From NCBI RefSeq assembly GCF_000519045.1, contig NZ_KI912532.1, forward strand, positions 3,091,867-3,155,866: 64,000 nt of DNA. Direction: 5' to 3'. Source of the stretch: Dechloromonas agitata is5 (GTDB lineage: Bacteria > Pseudomonadota > Gammaproteobacteria > Burkholderiales > Rhodocyclaceae). Position 1 is the stretch's first letter; each line of letters opens with the position of its first letter. Positions 35,034 to 46,228 of this stretch are shown piece by piece. Made by a program: the position numbers and the translations under genes. Under the pieces are notes generated by a model that did no database searches, was not told the DNA's origin, and was given only the letters and a program-made list of their open reading frames with translations.

Positions 35034-36430
35034 CCCCAATCCGCGGCCCCTCACTGACACTCCGGCTGACTCTGCTGTTCGCGCTGGCCTCGGCCTTTGT
35101 GCTGTTCCTGCTCGGCCTGCTTATCGGCAATGCGGTTGAGCGCCACTTCGAAGAGCAGGATTTGGATGTGCTGACCGGCAAAATGCAGTTGGCAAGGCAT
35201 ATCTTGGAACGAAAACCAGATAGTCAGCCGAAAGAGACACTGACCCAGCAATTGGACGATGCGCTGACGGGGCATCACGGGTTGATCGTTGCCGTCTATG
35301 ACCAGAATGGCGAAATGCTGTATGCCAACGAAGCGACGGTGTTTCCGCAGGATCTACTAAGCATTGGCGCGACACCAAGGCGCGAGCAACCCGTCAAATG
35401 GAACAGCAACGACGGCCAGCCATGGCGGGGAGTTTCCTCGATGGTCAAAGGCACCGATGGTGGCGTTAGTTACACCGTGGCAATTGCCACCGAAATCACC
35501 CATCACGAGCACTTCATGACTTCCTTCCGGCAGACTTTGTGGGGGTTCATGAGCCTGGCGACTCTGGCGATGGGATTGCTCGGCTGGTTTGTCGTCCGGC
35601 GCGGCCTGTTGCCTTTACTGGCCATTAAGCGGCAGGCGGCTGAGATCACCGCCAATCGCCTGCATACCCGCTTGCCGGTCGAAGCCATCCCCCGCGAATT
35701 GGCGGATCTGGCCGACACATTGAATGGCATGCTTTCGCGCTTGGAAGAGTCCTTTCAGCGCCTGTCGGATTTTTCATCGGACTTGGCTCATGAGTTGCGA
35801 ACGCCGGTCAGCAATCTGTTGACCCAGACACAGGTCACGCTCTCGAAAGCACGCTCCGCAGAAGACTACCGGGACACCCTGGCGTCGAACACGGAAGAAT
35901 TCGAACGCTTGTCGCGAACCATTTCCGACATGCTTTTCCTGGCCAAGGCCGACAACAACCAGATCATCCCCAATCAGGAGCCGATAGACCTTGCCGAGGA
36001 AATTGGCGATTTGCTGGAGTATTACGGCGTGCTTGCCGAAGAGAAATCGATAGCCTTGTCGCTCACAGGTAACGGCCAAATCGTCGGCGACCGATTGATG
36101 TTGCGCAGGGCGGTTAGCAATCTGCTATCCAACGCGCTGCGCCACACGCCGAACGAGGGCAAGGTTACCGTTCGAGTCGACAATAACCGTGAAGGTAGGA
36201 TTTTGGTCTCCGTCGAGAACACAGGGAGCGATATCCCTACCGAACATTTGCCCCGCCTGTTTGATCGTTTCTACCGTGTCGACAGTTCGCGCCTGCGCAC
36301 GACCGAAAATTCAGGCTTAGGGCTGGCGATAACCCAATCTATTGTGTTGGCTCATGGCGGGGATGTTGGCGTCAACTCGGAAGGTGGAAAAACGCGCTTC
36401 ACACTTTCTTTACCCTGTGCCCATCAGTAG
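35030..36430 (+). CDS. Heavy-metal sensor histidine kinase (CusS/CopS type)
   Basis: 466 residues from the TTG at 35030, which overlaps the regulator stop; no better ATG exists nearby. Two membrane helices (about 15-35 and 165-190) flank a periplasmic metal-sensing domain, followed by HAMP, a phosphoacceptor helix with H254 ([16 protein letters not shown]) and HATPase boxes ([22 protein letters not shown]). It matches the heavy-metal sensor kinase family; CusS-type sensors respond to periplasmic Cu(I)/Ag(I). Confidence 0.92.
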   Translation: MTPIRGPSLTLRLTLLFALASAFVLFLLGLLIGNAVERHFEEQDLDVLTGKMQLARHILERKPDSQPKETLTQQLDDALTGHHGLIVAVYDQNGEMLYANEATVFPQDLLSIGATPRREQPVKWNSNDGQPWRGVSSMVKGTDGGVSYTVAIATEITHHEHFMTSFRQTLWGFMSLATLAMGLLGWFVVRRGLLPLLAIKRQAAEITANRLHTRLPVEAIPRELADLADTLNGMLSRLEESFQRLSDFSSDLAHELRTPVSNLLTQTQVTLSKARSAEDYRDTLASNTEEFERLSRTISDMLFLAKADNNQIIPNQEPIDLAEEIGDLLEYYGVLAEEKSIALSLTGNGQIVGDRLMLRRAVSNLLSNALRHTPNEGKVTVRVDNNREGRILVSVENTGSDIPTEHLPRLFDRFYRVDSSRLRTTENSGLGLAITQSIVLAHGGDVGVNSEGGKTRFTLSLPCAHQ

Positions 36431-36593
36431 GGGGCCGCTTTTTGTAAATCGATCCCGCCAATACCAAGTTCTAACTCAACTACAGGGCTAGAAACAGACG
36501 AGGGGGCCATTTGAATCTCTTGTGGGTGTTCAAAACCCATCATCGAGGGAAGGCTAAGGGCTTCGGCGAAACATTTTTAGCCAGTTTCTTCGC

Positions 36594-36620
36594 TTGACCT
36601 TGCCTCTGTAGTAAGGTCAA
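36594..36620. promoter_or_regulatory. MerR-operator-like inverted repeat without a neighbouring gene
   Basis: TTGACCTT-N11-AAGGTCAA is a perfect 8-bp-arm palindrome containing the ACCTT-N11-AAGGT layout of MerR-family operators. No merR-type gene or metal gene starts beside it. It lies in the 254-bp gap between the sensor kinase and truncated comEC, probably a remnant of island DNA. Confidence 0.4.
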
Positions 36621-36684
36621 AGGGTCGCTTACCGCCGCATTGCCGACAATTTCAGCCAGAGTGTCGAATGGCAACTCAGGCCGA

Positions 36685-38805
36685 TTAACTGCCTCGAAAT
36701 TTTGGCACAGAATTTAAGGCATTTATGTGCCATTCCGAATTTGAGGCATATCCGTTCCCTTTCGGCATGGTTATCTCCTTAGGGACAAAGAGGGCTACCT
36801 CATCCGGCGCTTCGATGTCGGAAGTGAGCAGCAGGCGTCGGCCGCCTGCCGTCACGCGCAGCACACAAGCCAAGTGATTCGGCCTCGACTCCCCCACATA
36901 AGCCTCAGCCGCCGGGTGCAGCACCTCGAAATCAACGCCATCCCAGGTCCAGCGCTGTCCGGCGGCGCACCGTTCGCCGACCGCCTCGGCCAGCGACGAC
37001 GACACCTTGTCCACGCGCAGTGCGGCCAGCACGGAAGCGGTCCCGCCGGAATGGTCGGTATCGCGATGGGTGACCATCAGCAGATCGATGTGCGACAGCC
37101 CGAGCGCCCGCAGGTAGGGCAGCACGACCCGCTGACCGGCATCGGACTCGGCGCTGTATAGCGGCCCCGGGTCGTAGATCAGGGTGTGCTCCCGGGTGCG
37201 CACCACGGTCGCCAGTCCCTGCCCGACATCGAGCACCGTCACCCAGGCCGTGCCGGCCGGCGGCTTGTCCACCGGCCAGAAAAGTGCCGGCACGATCAGC
37301 AAGGCGCCCAGCCAGCGGCCCGGCACGCCACGCGGCATGAGGCAGACGGCCACCCCGATGCCCGCCGCCAGGGCTGCCCAGAGTGGTGGTGCCGGTGCCG
37401 TCCACACCGGCCAGGCGGCGCACCAGATCAAAAACATCATCAAGCAGTCCAGCACCCCATGGGCCAGCGCCAGGATCGGCCACCACGGCAGCAAGGCACC
37501 GAGCAACGCCAGCGGCGTGACGATGAAGCTGACCACCGGAATGGCGATGGCGTTGGCCAGGGGCGAAACCAGTGAAAACTGCTGGAAGACGAGGAGCAGC
37601 ACCGGCAAGGAGGCCAGCGTCGCGGCCCATTGCACGATGCCCCAACTGCGAAGTTTCTCCCGCCAGCCGGCGGCCTCGTCCAGCCTGGCCGAGCTGACGT
37701 AAAGCAAGGCTCCGACTGCACCGAACGACAGCCAGAAACCGGCCGCCAGAACCGCCCACGGATCAAGCAAGAGCACCACCAGCAAGGCCAGCGCGAGAAT
37801 ACGGCTGGGTGCTACGAGACGTCCGGAAAGGAGCGCCGCACCGGCGACCAGCAGCATGTACAGCGTGCGCTGGGCAGGCACCGCGAAACCCGCCAGCAGT
37901 GCATAGACCAGAGCAGCGCCACAACCGGCCAGCAAGGCAGCCTTCTGCGCCGGCCAGCGCACGGCCAGCGCCGGCACCCGCCGCCAGCCAAAACCGACCA
38001 GCCCGGCGAACATCGCTGCGACCATCGTCACATGGAGGCCGCTGATCGACATCAAATGAGTGGTTCCGGTGCGATTGAAGGTCGTCCACAAATCGCCCAG
38101 GATCGCCTTCTGGTCGCCGACGGCCAGTGCGACCAGCACGCCGGCGTAGGGATAGGTCGCCTCGGGCAGGACCGCCGCGAAGTTGTCGCGGACCGCCAGA
38201 CGCAGGCGTTCGATGCTGTAGCCCGCTCGCCATACCATGTCGGTCAGGCGCTCCGGCGGAATCGGCCGGATGTAGCCGGTGGCGCGGATATTCCTTTCGA
38301 GCAACCAGGCCTCGTAGTCGAAAACGCCGGGATTGGCATTGCCGTGCGGCCGTTTCAGGCGCACCGTCAGGCGCCAGCGCTCGCCGGGGCGCACGACCAG
38401 CTGCGCCGTGCGCGCACTGTCGCGCCGCCCCGCGTACCAGGACAACAGGATCCGCTCCGGCACGACCGCCCCGTCTTCGACACGCTCGACCTCGAATTCG
38501 AAACGCGTGCCGCCGGCAAACTCCTGCGGCAGCCCGGCAACGACGCCCACCATGGTGATATCGCGCCCTTCCCACTCGGCGGCCAGTTCATCGGCCAGCC
38601 GGCTATCGGCCCGCCACGCTGCCCAGGTGAAACCGAGAGCCAGGCAGGCGAGCACCGCCAACCCTCGCGTCAACAGGGTGCGTCGATAAGCCCGCGGCAG
38701 CAGCAGGAGCCCCCCACCCGCCAGCCAGCCGTATCCGGCGAACAGTTCTGGCTGCATCTGCAAACACAGGATGCCGGCGGCGAAGGCGAGAATATTCAGG
38801 CGCAT
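36685..38805 (-). CDS. comEC: DNA uptake channel ComEC/Rec2, C-terminally truncated
   Basis: 706 residues. N-terminal membrane helices and OB-like domain, the central Competence domain (TGTTHLMSISGLHVTMVAAMF near 240-260) and the start of the metallo-beta-lactamase domain (VLDVGQGLATVV, MVTHRDTDHSGG). After ALFV the family sequence stops: the final 90 or so residues, including the usual HHGS motif, are missing and are replaced by 30 unrelated residues. The foreign end contains AAGGAGATAACC-ATG, i.e. its own ribosome site and start. Probably an inactive or altered nuclease-like domain. It diverges from the DUF2062 gene with only 17 bases between. Confidence 0.85.
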   Translation of the reverse strand: MRLNILAFAAGILCLQMQPELFAGYGWLAGGGLLLLPRAYRRTLLTRGLAVLACLALGFTWAAWRADSRLADELAAEWEGRDITMVGVVAGLPQEFAGGTRFEFEVERVEDGAVVPERILLSWYAGRRDSARTAQLVVRPGERWRLTVRLKRPHGNANPGVFDYEAWLLERNIRATGYIRPIPPERLTDMVWRAGYSIERLRLAVRDNFAAVLPEATYPYAGVLVALAVGDQKAILGDLWTTFNRTGTTHLMSISGLHVTMVAAMFAGLVGFGWRRVPALAVRWPAQKAALLAGCGAALVYALLAGFAVPAQRTLYMLLVAGAALLSGRLVAPSRILALALLVVLLLDPWAVLAAGFWLSFGAVGALLYVSSARLDEAAGWREKLRSWGIVQWAATLASLPVLLLVFQQFSLVSPLANAIAIPVVSFIVTPLALLGALLPWWPILALAHGVLDCLMMFLIWCAAWPVWTAPAPPLWAALAAGIGVAVCLMPRGVPGRWLGALLIVPALFWPVDKPPAGTAWVTVLDVGQGLATVVRTREHTLIYDPGPLYSAESDAGQRVVLPYLRALGLSHIDLLMVTHRDTDHSGGTASVLAALRVDKVSSSLAEAVGERCAAGQRWTWDGVDFEVLHPAAEAYVGESRPNHLACVLRVTAGGRRLLLTSDIEAPDEVALFVPKEITMPKGNGYASNSEWHINALNSVPKFRGS

Positions 38806-38822
38806 GCTGCAATAATAAAGGC

Positions 38823-39359
38823 ATGCGTCGGTACCTCAGAAAAGTCCTGCCCGATCACGAAACGATCCGCAACAATCCGTGGTTGCGGCCTTTCGAATCG
38901 ACCCTGCTACATCCCCGCCTGTGGCACCTGAACCGGCACTCGGCAGCCGGTGCGGTGGCGACCGGGCTCTTCTGCGGCCTGATCCCCGGGCCGCTGCAGA
39001 TGCTGGGGGCGGCGGTCTGTGCCGTGGTTTTCCGGGTCAACCTGCCACTCGCGCTGGTCGTCACGCTGTACACCAACCCCTTCACCATCGTGCCGCTCTA
39101 TTTGCTGGCCTACCAGATCGGTCGCCTGACGCTCGGCGAAAGCAACGGCTTCCTGGCCCCGCCCGGTTTTGACGCAACGAATTTCATCGCCTGGACGGAA
39201 GCGATGCAAGGCTGGATGCTGACCGTTGCCCAGCCGCTCGGCATCGGGCTGGTGCTGCTGGCCAGCGGGCTGGCGCTAGCCGGCTATTTCGCCACGCGCG
39301 CGGCGTGGCGAATCGGACTCATCACCGCCTGGCGGCGGCGTCAAAAACTCAGGTCCTGA
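38823..39359 (+). CDS. DUF2062 membrane protein
   Basis: 178 residues with three hydrophobic segments. DUF2062 pattern: [24 protein letters not shown]-like segment near 40-62, [28 protein letters not shown] near 73-100. The family is widespread and uncharacterised. It starts 17 bases from comEC in the opposite direction and overlaps the chemotaxis receptor gene tail-to-tail by 11 bases. Confidence 0.88.
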   Translation: MRRYLRKVLPDHETIRNNPWLRPFESTLLHPRLWHLNRHSAAGAVATGLFCGLIPGPLQMLGAAVCAVVFRVNLPLALVVTLYTNPFTIVPLYLLAYQIGRLTLGESNGFLAPPGFDATNFIAWTEAMQGWMLTVAQPLGIGLVLLASGLALAGYFATRAAWRIGLITAWRRRQKLRS

Positions 39360-41364
39360 AGCGGGAAATGGCACTGGTCAGCGTATGCGCCAGGTTGCGC
39401 AGCGTATCGGCCGTCTCGGCATTGCCGGCAACGGCGATGTTGTTCTCCTCCGCCATCTGGGCAATACGTTCGACGCTCTGGGCGATTTCCGTGCTCGCCG
39501 CGGCCTGCTCGCGCAGCGCGACGGAAATTTCGGAGACCGCCTCCAGCACCTGACGCGACTGAACCTGCACCTGGCTGATCGCATCGCCCGCCAGCTGGGC
39601 CTGTTCGACGCCGGCCGCAACACGCTCGACCCCCTCCTTCATGCTCGACACCGCCGTCGCGGTACCGGACTGGATGGCGCCGATCATGCCGGAAATTTCC
39701 TGGGTGGACTTGGCAGTCCGTTCGGCCAGCTTGCGTACCTCGTCGGCCACCACCGCGAAGCCGCGGCCGGATTCGCCGGCCCGGGCCGCCTCGATGGCCG
39801 CATTGAGGGCCAGGAGGTTGGTCTGATCGGCAATCTCCTTGATCGTATCGACAATGGCGGAAATCTGGCTCGACTGCTGGCCCAGCGCCTCGACTGCGGC
39901 CGCCGACTGATTGACCGTCTGGGCGATGGCCTTGATTTCGTCGACCACACCCAGCACAATCCGGCCGCCCTCGGCAGCCACCTCGTCGGAACGGCGCGAA
40001 TAATCCTGCGCATCCTGCGCATTCTTGGCGATATGGTCGATGCCGACAGTCGTCTGCTCGACGGCCGCCGCCATGCTCGACGCCGAATCGCTTTGCGCCG
40101 AACTGCTGGCCGAAATCTGCTGGCTTGACGAGGCAACCTGCTCCGAGGCCACGTTGATACGCTGGACGTCGCCCTGCACCCCGCCAAGCAGGCTGCGGAA
40201 GGCCGAGGCCATGTCGTTGAAGTCCTTGCCAGCGGCATGCAATTCGTCGGCGCCGTGGTTGTCGAACTGAACCGTCAGGTCGCCATCGGCCAGACGGCGG
40301 GCGCCCTGCGAGAAGTTCATGACACTGTTGATCACCGAGTAATAGGTACCCATACCGAGGTAACCGACGATCAACGCAATCAAGACAGACAGCCCGACCT
40401 GGAAGTACAGCAGGTTCCCAGCCTGGTTCATGCGCTTTTGCAACTGCTGCTCGAATTGCGGGATCAGGGTGTCGTACATCACTTTGTAGCCGACATCGAT
40501 CAGTTGCGTGACCTGGTTGAAATACGCATCCGGTTCCATGGTGAATTTCTCGCCCAGGATGTCGTCGCGAACCAGGGCAAACAGCTTTTCGGAATCGTCC
40601 GTGAAGGCCTTGACCGGAGCGGACAAGGTGCCCTGCAGTTCAGGCGCGTAGCGCATCACCTTTTCCAGGTTGATGTTCTGGGCCCGCAGCAGGCCGCCCA
40701 TCACGGCCAGCTGGGAGGCGAGGTCGATCCTCATCTGCGGCGAGAGTTCCTTCTTGGTCAGTACGCCGGTACCGCGCGCCCGGGTGATGCCCAGCTGCTC
40801 GAGCATGGCCGGCATCTTGGAAACAATGCTGTCCATGAAATAGTAGGTATCCATCGCCGGATCGAGTGTCAGCTCCGTGCTGTCTGCCACCTCGACCATG
40901 AACAGCAAGGTCTTGCCGATCATCTGCGAATGCCGCTTGATGTTCTCCGGCGCACTCCAGGTAAGGCCCTGCGCACTGATCTCGTTCCAGTCCTGGCGAA
41001 TCGATTTCCAAGTCTGGCTTTCTCGCAGCTTCGACACCAAGGCGGCTTCGGCTGCGACAATGGCCTCGCTGACATCTTTTTCCTTGGCCGCCCGCTTGTC
41101 CTTCATCGCCTCGTTGCCATTCAGTACGCCGGACGAGAGCCCACGGTGCTGCTGCATGAACTGCACCATTCTGTTCAACGGCTTGATCATCTGCAAACCG
41201 GTCAACTCATTTTGAGCCGTTTGGATATCCCGGCTCAGCAAGGAGAAAACCGAGTAAAGCAGCACGCCCATCACGATGGCGATCGCTGACCCCAACACCA
41301 GAAACTTGCTGCGGTAACGTAACCGGTTCGTCAATGCAACGGCCGGAGCAAAAAGTGCTTGCAT
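39349..41364 (-). CDS. Methyl-accepting chemotaxis protein
   Basis: 671 residues; the ATG at 41364 has AGGGGG six bases upstream, making it better than the ATG at 41370. Membrane helices at about 20-42 and 330-350 enclose a large periplasmic helical domain with a [13 protein letters not shown] segment reminiscent of NIT-type nitrate-sensing domains. A HAMP domain and a full signalling hairpin follow (tip: [27 protein letters not shown]). The ligand is not determinable. Transcribed alone. Confidence 0.93.
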   Translation of the reverse strand: MQALFAPAVALTNRLRYRSKFLVLGSAIAIVMGVLLYSVFSLLSRDIQTAQNELTGLQMIKPLNRMVQFMQQHRGLSSGVLNGNEAMKDKRAAKEKDVSEAIVAAEAALVSKLRESQTWKSIRQDWNEISAQGLTWSAPENIKRHSQMIGKTLLFMVEVADSTELTLDPAMDTYYFMDSIVSKMPAMLEQLGITRARGTGVLTKKELSPQMRIDLASQLAVMGGLLRAQNINLEKVMRYAPELQGTLSAPVKAFTDDSEKLFALVRDDILGEKFTMEPDAYFNQVTQLIDVGYKVMYDTLIPQFEQQLQKRMNQAGNLLYFQVGLSVLIALIVGYLGMGTYYSVINSVMNFSQGARRLADGDLTVQFDNHGADELHAAGKDFNDMASAFRSLLGGVQGDVQRINVASEQVASSSQQISASSSAQSDSASSMAAAVEQTTVGIDHIAKNAQDAQDYSRRSDEVAAEGGRIVLGVVDEIKAIAQTVNQSAAAVEALGQQSSQISAIVDTIKEIADQTNLLALNAAIEAARAGESGRGFAVVADEVRKLAERTAKSTQEISGMIGAIQSGTATAVSSMKEGVERVAAGVEQAQLAGDAISQVQVQSRQVLEAVSEISVALREQAAASTEIAQSVERIAQMAEENNIAVAGNAETADTLRNLAHTLTSAISRFRT

Positions 41365-41440
41365 GTTCATCCCCCTAACACACCACCAAGGGTAAATTTA
41401 ATAAATAAATTGATTGTGACACATATTCACAAAGTTCGCA

Positions 41441-42118
41441 TTAAGCGAAAAGTGTGCCATCGTTTAACCTCAGTACCCGATCAGCCCTTGCCGCGAGTTG
41501 TTGATCATGAGTGACCAGGATCAGGCTCGCCTGTTGCACTCGCACCCGCTCGATCAGCAGATCGAACACGACGCTCGCAGTTTGACTATCCAGGTTGCCA
41601 GTCGGTTCATCGGCCAGCAGACAGGACGGATTGCTGACCAAGGCCCGGGCGATAGCGGCCCTTTGCCGTTCGCCGCCGGAAAGTTCACCCGGCCGGTGTT
41701 CCACGCGATGCCCCAGACCAACCGCTGTAAGAATTTCCGCCGCCTTGGCGAAGGCTGCCTGACGCTCCTCGCGCCGGATCAGCAATGGCATGGCGACGTT
41801 TTCCAGCGCCGAAAACTCCGGCAGCAGATGATGAAACTGGTAAACAAAGCCCAGATGCCGGTTACGCCAGTCGCCCCGCTGCCCCTCATCAAGCGCCGAG
41901 AAAGTCTGCCCCATCAGCGACACCTCGCCAGCCGACGGCTTGTCCAGCCCGCCCAGCAGGTGCAGCAAGGTGCTCTTGCCCGAACCGGAAGCGCCGACGA
42001 TGGCGATGGTCTCGCCCGGCAGCACGCTCAGGTCGATGCCGGAAAGCACCGGCACCTCCAAACCGCCGCCCCGAAAAACCTTCGAGACCCCCCGGGCAAG
42101 CAGGATAGGTTCACTCAT
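41441..42118 (-). CDS. lolD: Lipoprotein-releasing system ATP-binding protein LolD
   Basis: 225 residues from the ATG at 42118, overlapping the lolC stop by eight bases. Walker [10 protein letters not shown], signature LSGGERQR, Walker [13 protein letters not shown] and H-loop LVTHDQ. The order lolC-lolD and sequence type identify LolD, which powers transfer of lipoproteins from the inner membrane to LolA. Confidence 0.94.
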   Translation of the reverse strand: MSEPILLARGVSKVFRGGGLEVPVLSGIDLSVLPGETIAIVGASGSGKSTLLHLLGGLDKPSAGEVSLMGQTFSALDEGQRGDWRNRHLGFVYQFHHLLPEFSALENVAMPLLIRREERQAAFAKAAEILTAVGLGHRVEHRPGELSGGERQRAAIARALVSNPSCLLADEPTGNLDSQTASVVFDLLIERVRVQQASLILVTHDQQLAARADRVLRLNDGTLFA

Positions 42119-43358
42119 AGCGCAGCGCCTCCGCCGGATTGACGCGGGACGCGCGCCAGCTCGGGTAAAGCGTGGCGAGCAGCGCAAGGACGAAGGCGAT
42201 CAGCGTGACGCCCCAGACATCGCCCCATTGCAGATCGGAAGGCAGATCGGAAATGTAATAAACCTCTTTCGACAGAAAATGTACGCCCAACATCCGTTCG
42301 ATGAAGGGCACCACGACATCGATGTTCAAGGCCAGCGCAACCCCCCCGGCAATGCCAAGCCCGAGGCCGATGAAACCGACCAGGGCGCCCTGCACGACGA
42401 AGACCGCCATGATCGACAAGGGCCGCGCTCCCAGGGTACGCAGGATGGCGATATCCGCCTGCTTGTCGGTCACCGCCATGACCAGCGTTGAAACGAGGTT
42501 GAATGCTGCCACTGCCACGATGAGCGACAAAATGATAAACATCATATTTTTCTCGATTTGCACGGCTCGGAAGAAATTGGCGTGGCTCTTCGTCCAGTCG
42601 TGCAGATAGGCGTCGGCATCGATGTACTTGACCAGTTCGCGGGCGATGCGCGGCGCCTGGAACAGGTCGTCCACCTTCAGCCGCACACCGGTCACCCGGT
42701 CGTCCATCTGGTACAACCTCTGGGCATCCTCCAGGTGAATCAGCGCCAGGCCGGAGTCGTACTCGTACATGCCGACCTCGAAGATGCCGACCACACGAAA
42801 GGATTTCAGGCGCGGCACCACGCCGGCCGGCGTCACCGTGCCCTGCGGCGCGATCAGCGTCACCTTGTCGCCGGTGAACACGCGCAGCGAGCGCGCCAGG
42901 TCGGAACCGAGCACGACCCCGAATTCCCCCGGCCGCAGGTCGTCCAGGCTGCCACTCTGGATCGTCTTGCGAAAATCGGCCACCTTGTCTTCCTGATCGG
43001 GCAGGATGCCACGCACGATGGTGCCCTTGACCCCGCCATCGACGCTGAACATGCCCTGCGACTGGACGAAGGGCGCCGTCGCCCGCACTTCCGGATGCTT
43101 CATGGCCTGTGCGGCGATGGCCGGCCAATCCTGCAACTCGCCACTGATCCCGGTAATCTGGATATGCGATGCCACGCCGAGAATGCGCGTCCGCAATTCC
43201 TTCTGGAAGCCGTTCATCACCGACAACACAACGATCAGCGCGGCGACGCCAAGCCCGATGCCGAGCATCGAGATCAGTGAAATGAAGGAAATGAAATGAT
43301 TGCGCCGCTTGGCTCGCGTATAGCGCAGTCCAATCAGCAATTCATAAGGCAATGCCAT
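42111..43358 (-). CDS. lolC: Lipoprotein-releasing system permease LolC/E
   Basis: 415 residues from the ATG at 43358. Four membrane helices: one N-terminal ([30 protein letters not shown] starts here) and three C-terminal, around a periplasmic domain with the FtsX-type ending ([28 protein letters not shown]). Only one LolC/E-type gene precedes lolD, so the permease is probably a homodimer of the LolF kind, as is common in betaproteobacteria. Confidence 0.93.
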   Translation of the reverse strand: MALPYELLIGLRYTRAKRRNHFISFISLISMLGIGLGVAALIVVLSVMNGFQKELRTRILGVASHIQITGISGELQDWPAIAAQAMKHPEVRATAPFVQSQGMFSVDGGVKGTIVRGILPDQEDKVADFRKTIQSGSLDDLRPGEFGVVLGSDLARSLRVFTGDKVTLIAPQGTVTPAGVVPRLKSFRVVGIFEVGMYEYDSGLALIHLEDAQRLYQMDDRVTGVRLKVDDLFQAPRIARELVKYIDADAYLHDWTKSHANFFRAVQIEKNMMFIILSLIVAVAAFNLVSTLVMAVTDKQADIAILRTLGARPLSIMAVFVVQGALVGFIGLGLGIAGGVALALNIDVVVPFIERMLGVHFLSKEVYYISDLPSDLQWGDVWGVTLIAFVLALLATLYPSWRASRVNPAEALRYE

Positions 43359-43428
43359 TCGGTTATCGGGCAAACGAGAAAAGTCGCTATGGTACACTTT
43401 TTGATTGCCCATCCCCCCGCTTGCTCCC

Positions 43429-44463
43429 GTGCGCCTCACCCTGCTCATCCCTGAACTGATCTGGCCCGAACCGAACGACCAACTGGCGCTCGGCAAGCTC
43501 AGCCTGCCCGGTTTCGAATGGCTGGCCGCCCGTGCCAGCTTCACACGGCAGGACAAGGTGGCCTTCGAAACGGCGCTCGCCCGGCAGTTCGACCTGAACG
43601 ACGCCCCCTTCGGCCCGCTGCGCCTGCTCGGCGAGCCGATCGGCGAAGCCGCCCGCGAAGGCCACTGGCTGTGTGCCGACCCGGTGCACCTGCGCTTCCA
43701 CCATGAGCGAATCATCCTGGCCGACGCTGGCGCGTTCGATATCGATGAAGCGGAGGCCCATACCCTGGCTGCCGACCTGAACGAAACCTTCGCCTACATC
43801 GGCTGCCTCCACGTCGTCACCGCCCGCCGCTGGTACCTGCGCCTGAACGAATGGGTCGACCACCCGGCCGCCCCCCTCTCGGCCATGGCCGGCCGGCGTC
43901 TGGATGGCGAACTGTCCGGCCAGAACAGCCCGCTGACCCGCTGGCTCAACGAAGTACAGATGTTCCTGCACGGCCATCCGGTCAACGAACAGCGTCAGGC
44001 GGAAGGCAAGCCAGCCATCAACAGCCTGTGGCTATGGGGTAGCGGCCCGCTCGCTGCACTGCCGACGCCGCCTTGGTCAGCGGTGTGGAGCAGCAATCCG
44101 CTCGCCACAGGCCTGGCCCGCGCCGCCAACGTCCCGGCCGAACCGCTGCCCGGCGGGCTGAGCGAACTGCTCGACCGCGCCCAAGGCGACCGCCAGTTGG
44201 TGGTCCTCGACGACCTGCTGCCGCCGGTTCTCTACGAAGACAGCGAAGGCTGGCGCACGGCCTGGAAAAGGCTGGATGCCGACTGGTTCACTCCGCTACA
44301 GGGCGCCGCCGGCCGCTCGCTGGAAACCCTGACCATCGTTACCCCGACCATTTACGGCCTGTTGACCTGGACCGTGCACGGCAAGGACCGCTGGAAGTTC
44401 TGGCGCAAGAGCCGCCCGCTCGACCTCATCGCCAAGGAACTGGCCGAAGGGAAAACCGCTTGA
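43429..44463 (+). CDS. RpfE-type/phosphoglycerate-mutase-like conserved protein
   Basis: 344 residues if the GTG at 43429 is used; a TTG at 43405 would add eight. The sequence (LTLLIPELIWPEPND at the start, INSLWLWGSG near 200) belongs to a conserved betaproteobacterial family placed upstream of recJ and often labelled regulatory protein RpfE or phosphoglycerate-mutase-related. No catalytic motif is clear to me. The stop overlaps the recJ start by four bases. Confidence 0.75.
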   Translation: MRLTLLIPELIWPEPNDQLALGKLSLPGFEWLAARASFTRQDKVAFETALARQFDLNDAPFGPLRLLGEPIGEAAREGHWLCADPVHLRFHHERIILADAGAFDIDEAEAHTLAADLNETFAYIGCLHVVTARRWYLRLNEWVDHPAAPLSAMAGRRLDGELSGQNSPLTRWLNEVQMFLHGHPVNEQRQAEGKPAINSLWLWGSGPLAALPTPPWSAVWSSNPLATGLARAANVPAEPLPGGLSELLDRAQGDRQLVVLDDLLPPVLYEDSEGWRTAWKRLDADWFTPLQGAAGRSLETLTIVTPTIYGLLTWTVHGKDRWKFWRKSRPLDLIAKELAEGKTA

Positions 44464-46148
44464 CCCGCATCGTCACCCGCAAAGCCCCGCCCCGCGCCGT
44501 CTGGCAACTTGAACAGCAGGGCCTGCACCCGCTGCTCGCCCGCCTCTACGCCGCGCGCGGCATCACCGACAAGGCCGAGCTCGACTACGAACTGAAGTCA
44601 CTGCTCCCCCCCGCCACGCTGACTCACGCCACAGAGGCCGCCCAACTGCTGGCCGACGCCATTGAAGCCGAGGCCAAGCTGCTGATCATCGGCGACTACG
44701 ACTGCGACGGCGCCACCGCCACCGCCGTCGGCATGCGCGCCCTGAAATCACTGGGTGCCGACGTCGATTTTCTGCTCCCAGACCGCTTCAAGCTCGGCTA
44801 CGGCCTGTCGCCAGAAATCGTCGATCTCGCCGCGCAGCAATCGCCCGACCTGATCATCACCGTCGACAACGGCATCGCCAGCCTGGAAGGCGTCGCCCGC
44901 GCCCAGCAACACGGCATCGCCACGCTGATCACCGACCACCACCTACCCGGCGCGACGCTCCCCGATGCCGACTGCATCGTGAACCCCAACCAGCCGGGCT
45001 GCGACTTCCCATCAAAATGCATCGCCGGCGTTGGCGTCATGTTCTACGTCATGCTCGCCCTGCGCGCCGAACTGCGTAACCGCGCCTGGTTCACCGAGCG
45101 CCCGGAACCGAATTTCGCCAGCCTGCTCGACCTCGTCGCGCTGGGCACCGTGGCGGACGTGGTCAAGCTTGACCGCAACAACCGCATCCTGGTAAGCCAG
45201 GGCCTCAAGCGCATGCGCGCCGGCCAGATGCAGCCCGGCATCGCCGCGCTGTTCAAGGCTGCAGGCCGCGATCCCAAACGCGCCACCGCCTTTGACCTCG
45301 GCTTCCTGCTCGGACCGCGGCTCAACGCCGCCGGCCGTCTCGCCGACATGCGTCTTGGCGTCGAATGCCTGCTCACCGACGACCCGGCCCGCGCCCTGAC
45401 CATCGCCCAGCAGCTCGACGCCTTCAACCGCGAACGCCGCGAGATCGAAGCCGACATGCAGGAGCAGGCGCTGGCCATTTTGTCAGATGTAAAGTTTGAC
45501 GACACCGTTGCCGGAATTGCCATTTTCGACCCGGGCTGGCACGAAGGCGTTGTCGGCATCCTCGCTTCGCGCATCAAGGACCGCCTGCACCGTCCGGTAT
45601 TCGCCTTCGCACCCGGCGAAGGCGGCATCATCAAGGGGTCCGGCCGCTCCATCCCCGGCCTGCACCTGCGTGACGCCCTCGACCTCGTCGCCAAGCGTGC
45701 CCCTGACCTGCTGGTGCGCTTCGGCGGCCACGCCATGGCAGCCGGCGCCACACTGCGCGAAGACGATTTCACCCGCTTCCAGCAACTATTCGCCGACGTT
45801 GCCAACGAACTGCTCGATCCAGCCGACCTGACCCGTACGCTGGAGACCGACGGCAGCCTGGAAGGCGGTTACCTGTCGCTCGATGCTGCCCGCCTGCTGG
45901 AAAACGAAATCTGGGGCCAGGGCTTCCCTCCCCCCCTGTTCTGCGACGAATTCGACGTCGAGCAACAGCGCATCCTCAAGGAAAAGCACCTCAAGCTGCG
46001 CCTGCGCAAAGGCAACAGCCGCATCGACGCCATCCAGTTTAACTTTGCCACTCAGCCCGGCAACCGTACTCGCGCAGCCTACAGGCTGGCGATCAACGAA
46101 TACATGGGCGTCGAAAGTCCGCAGTTGATGGTCGAGCACCTCGAATAG
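44460..46148 (+). CDS. recJ: Single-stranded-DNA-specific exonuclease RecJ
   Basis: 562 residues from the TTG at 44460, coupled to the upstream gene. DHH phosphoesterase motifs: DYDCDGATATA (about 78-88), DNGI (about 139), D159-H160-H161, and in the DHHA1 part GFLLGPRLNAAGRL and GRSIPGLHLRDAL with FGGHAMAAG. RecJ degrades 5'-ended single strands in recombination and mismatch repair. Length matches the family. Confidence 0.95.
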   Translation: MTRIVTRKAPPRAVWQLEQQGLHPLLARLYAARGITDKAELDYELKSLLPPATLTHATEAAQLLADAIEAEAKLLIIGDYDCDGATATAVGMRALKSLGADVDFLLPDRFKLGYGLSPEIVDLAAQQSPDLIITVDNGIASLEGVARAQQHGIATLITDHHLPGATLPDADCIVNPNQPGCDFPSKCIAGVGVMFYVMLALRAELRNRAWFTERPEPNFASLLDLVALGTVADVVKLDRNNRILVSQGLKRMRAGQMQPGIAALFKAAGRDPKRATAFDLGFLLGPRLNAAGRLADMRLGVECLLTDDPARALTIAQQLDAFNRERREIEADMQEQALAILSDVKFDDTVAGIAIFDPGWHEGVVGILASRIKDRLHRPVFAFAPGEGGIIKGSGRSIPGLHLRDALDLVAKRAPDLLVRFGGHAMAAGATLREDDFTRFQQLFADVANELLDPADLTRTLETDGSLEGGYLSLDAARLLENEIWGQGFPPPLFCDEFDVEQQRILKEKHLKLRLRKGNSRIDAIQFNFATQPGNRTRAAYRLAINEYMGVESPQLMVEHLE

Positions 46149-46189
46149 CAAAGACGCAAAGCGGAAAAAATACCCTCTGCAAAAACAAA

Positions 46190-46211
46190 AAGGGGAGCGT
46201 CTGCTCCCCTT
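46190..46211 (-). terminator. Rho-independent terminator of the PEP-CTERM gene
   Basis: AAGGGGAGC-GTCT-GCTCCCCTT forms a 9-bp stem. On the minus strand it is followed by TTTTTGTTTTTG. It may also stop recJ transcripts from the other side. Confidence 0.85.
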
Positions 46212-46228
46212 CTCGAACGCCGGCAACG

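Noticed and set aside
37630-38931. 433-residue plus-strand ORF across comEC
   Set aside because: Antisense shadow of comEC; Gln/Arg-rich without recognisable domain, and the comEC frame has clear family motifs.
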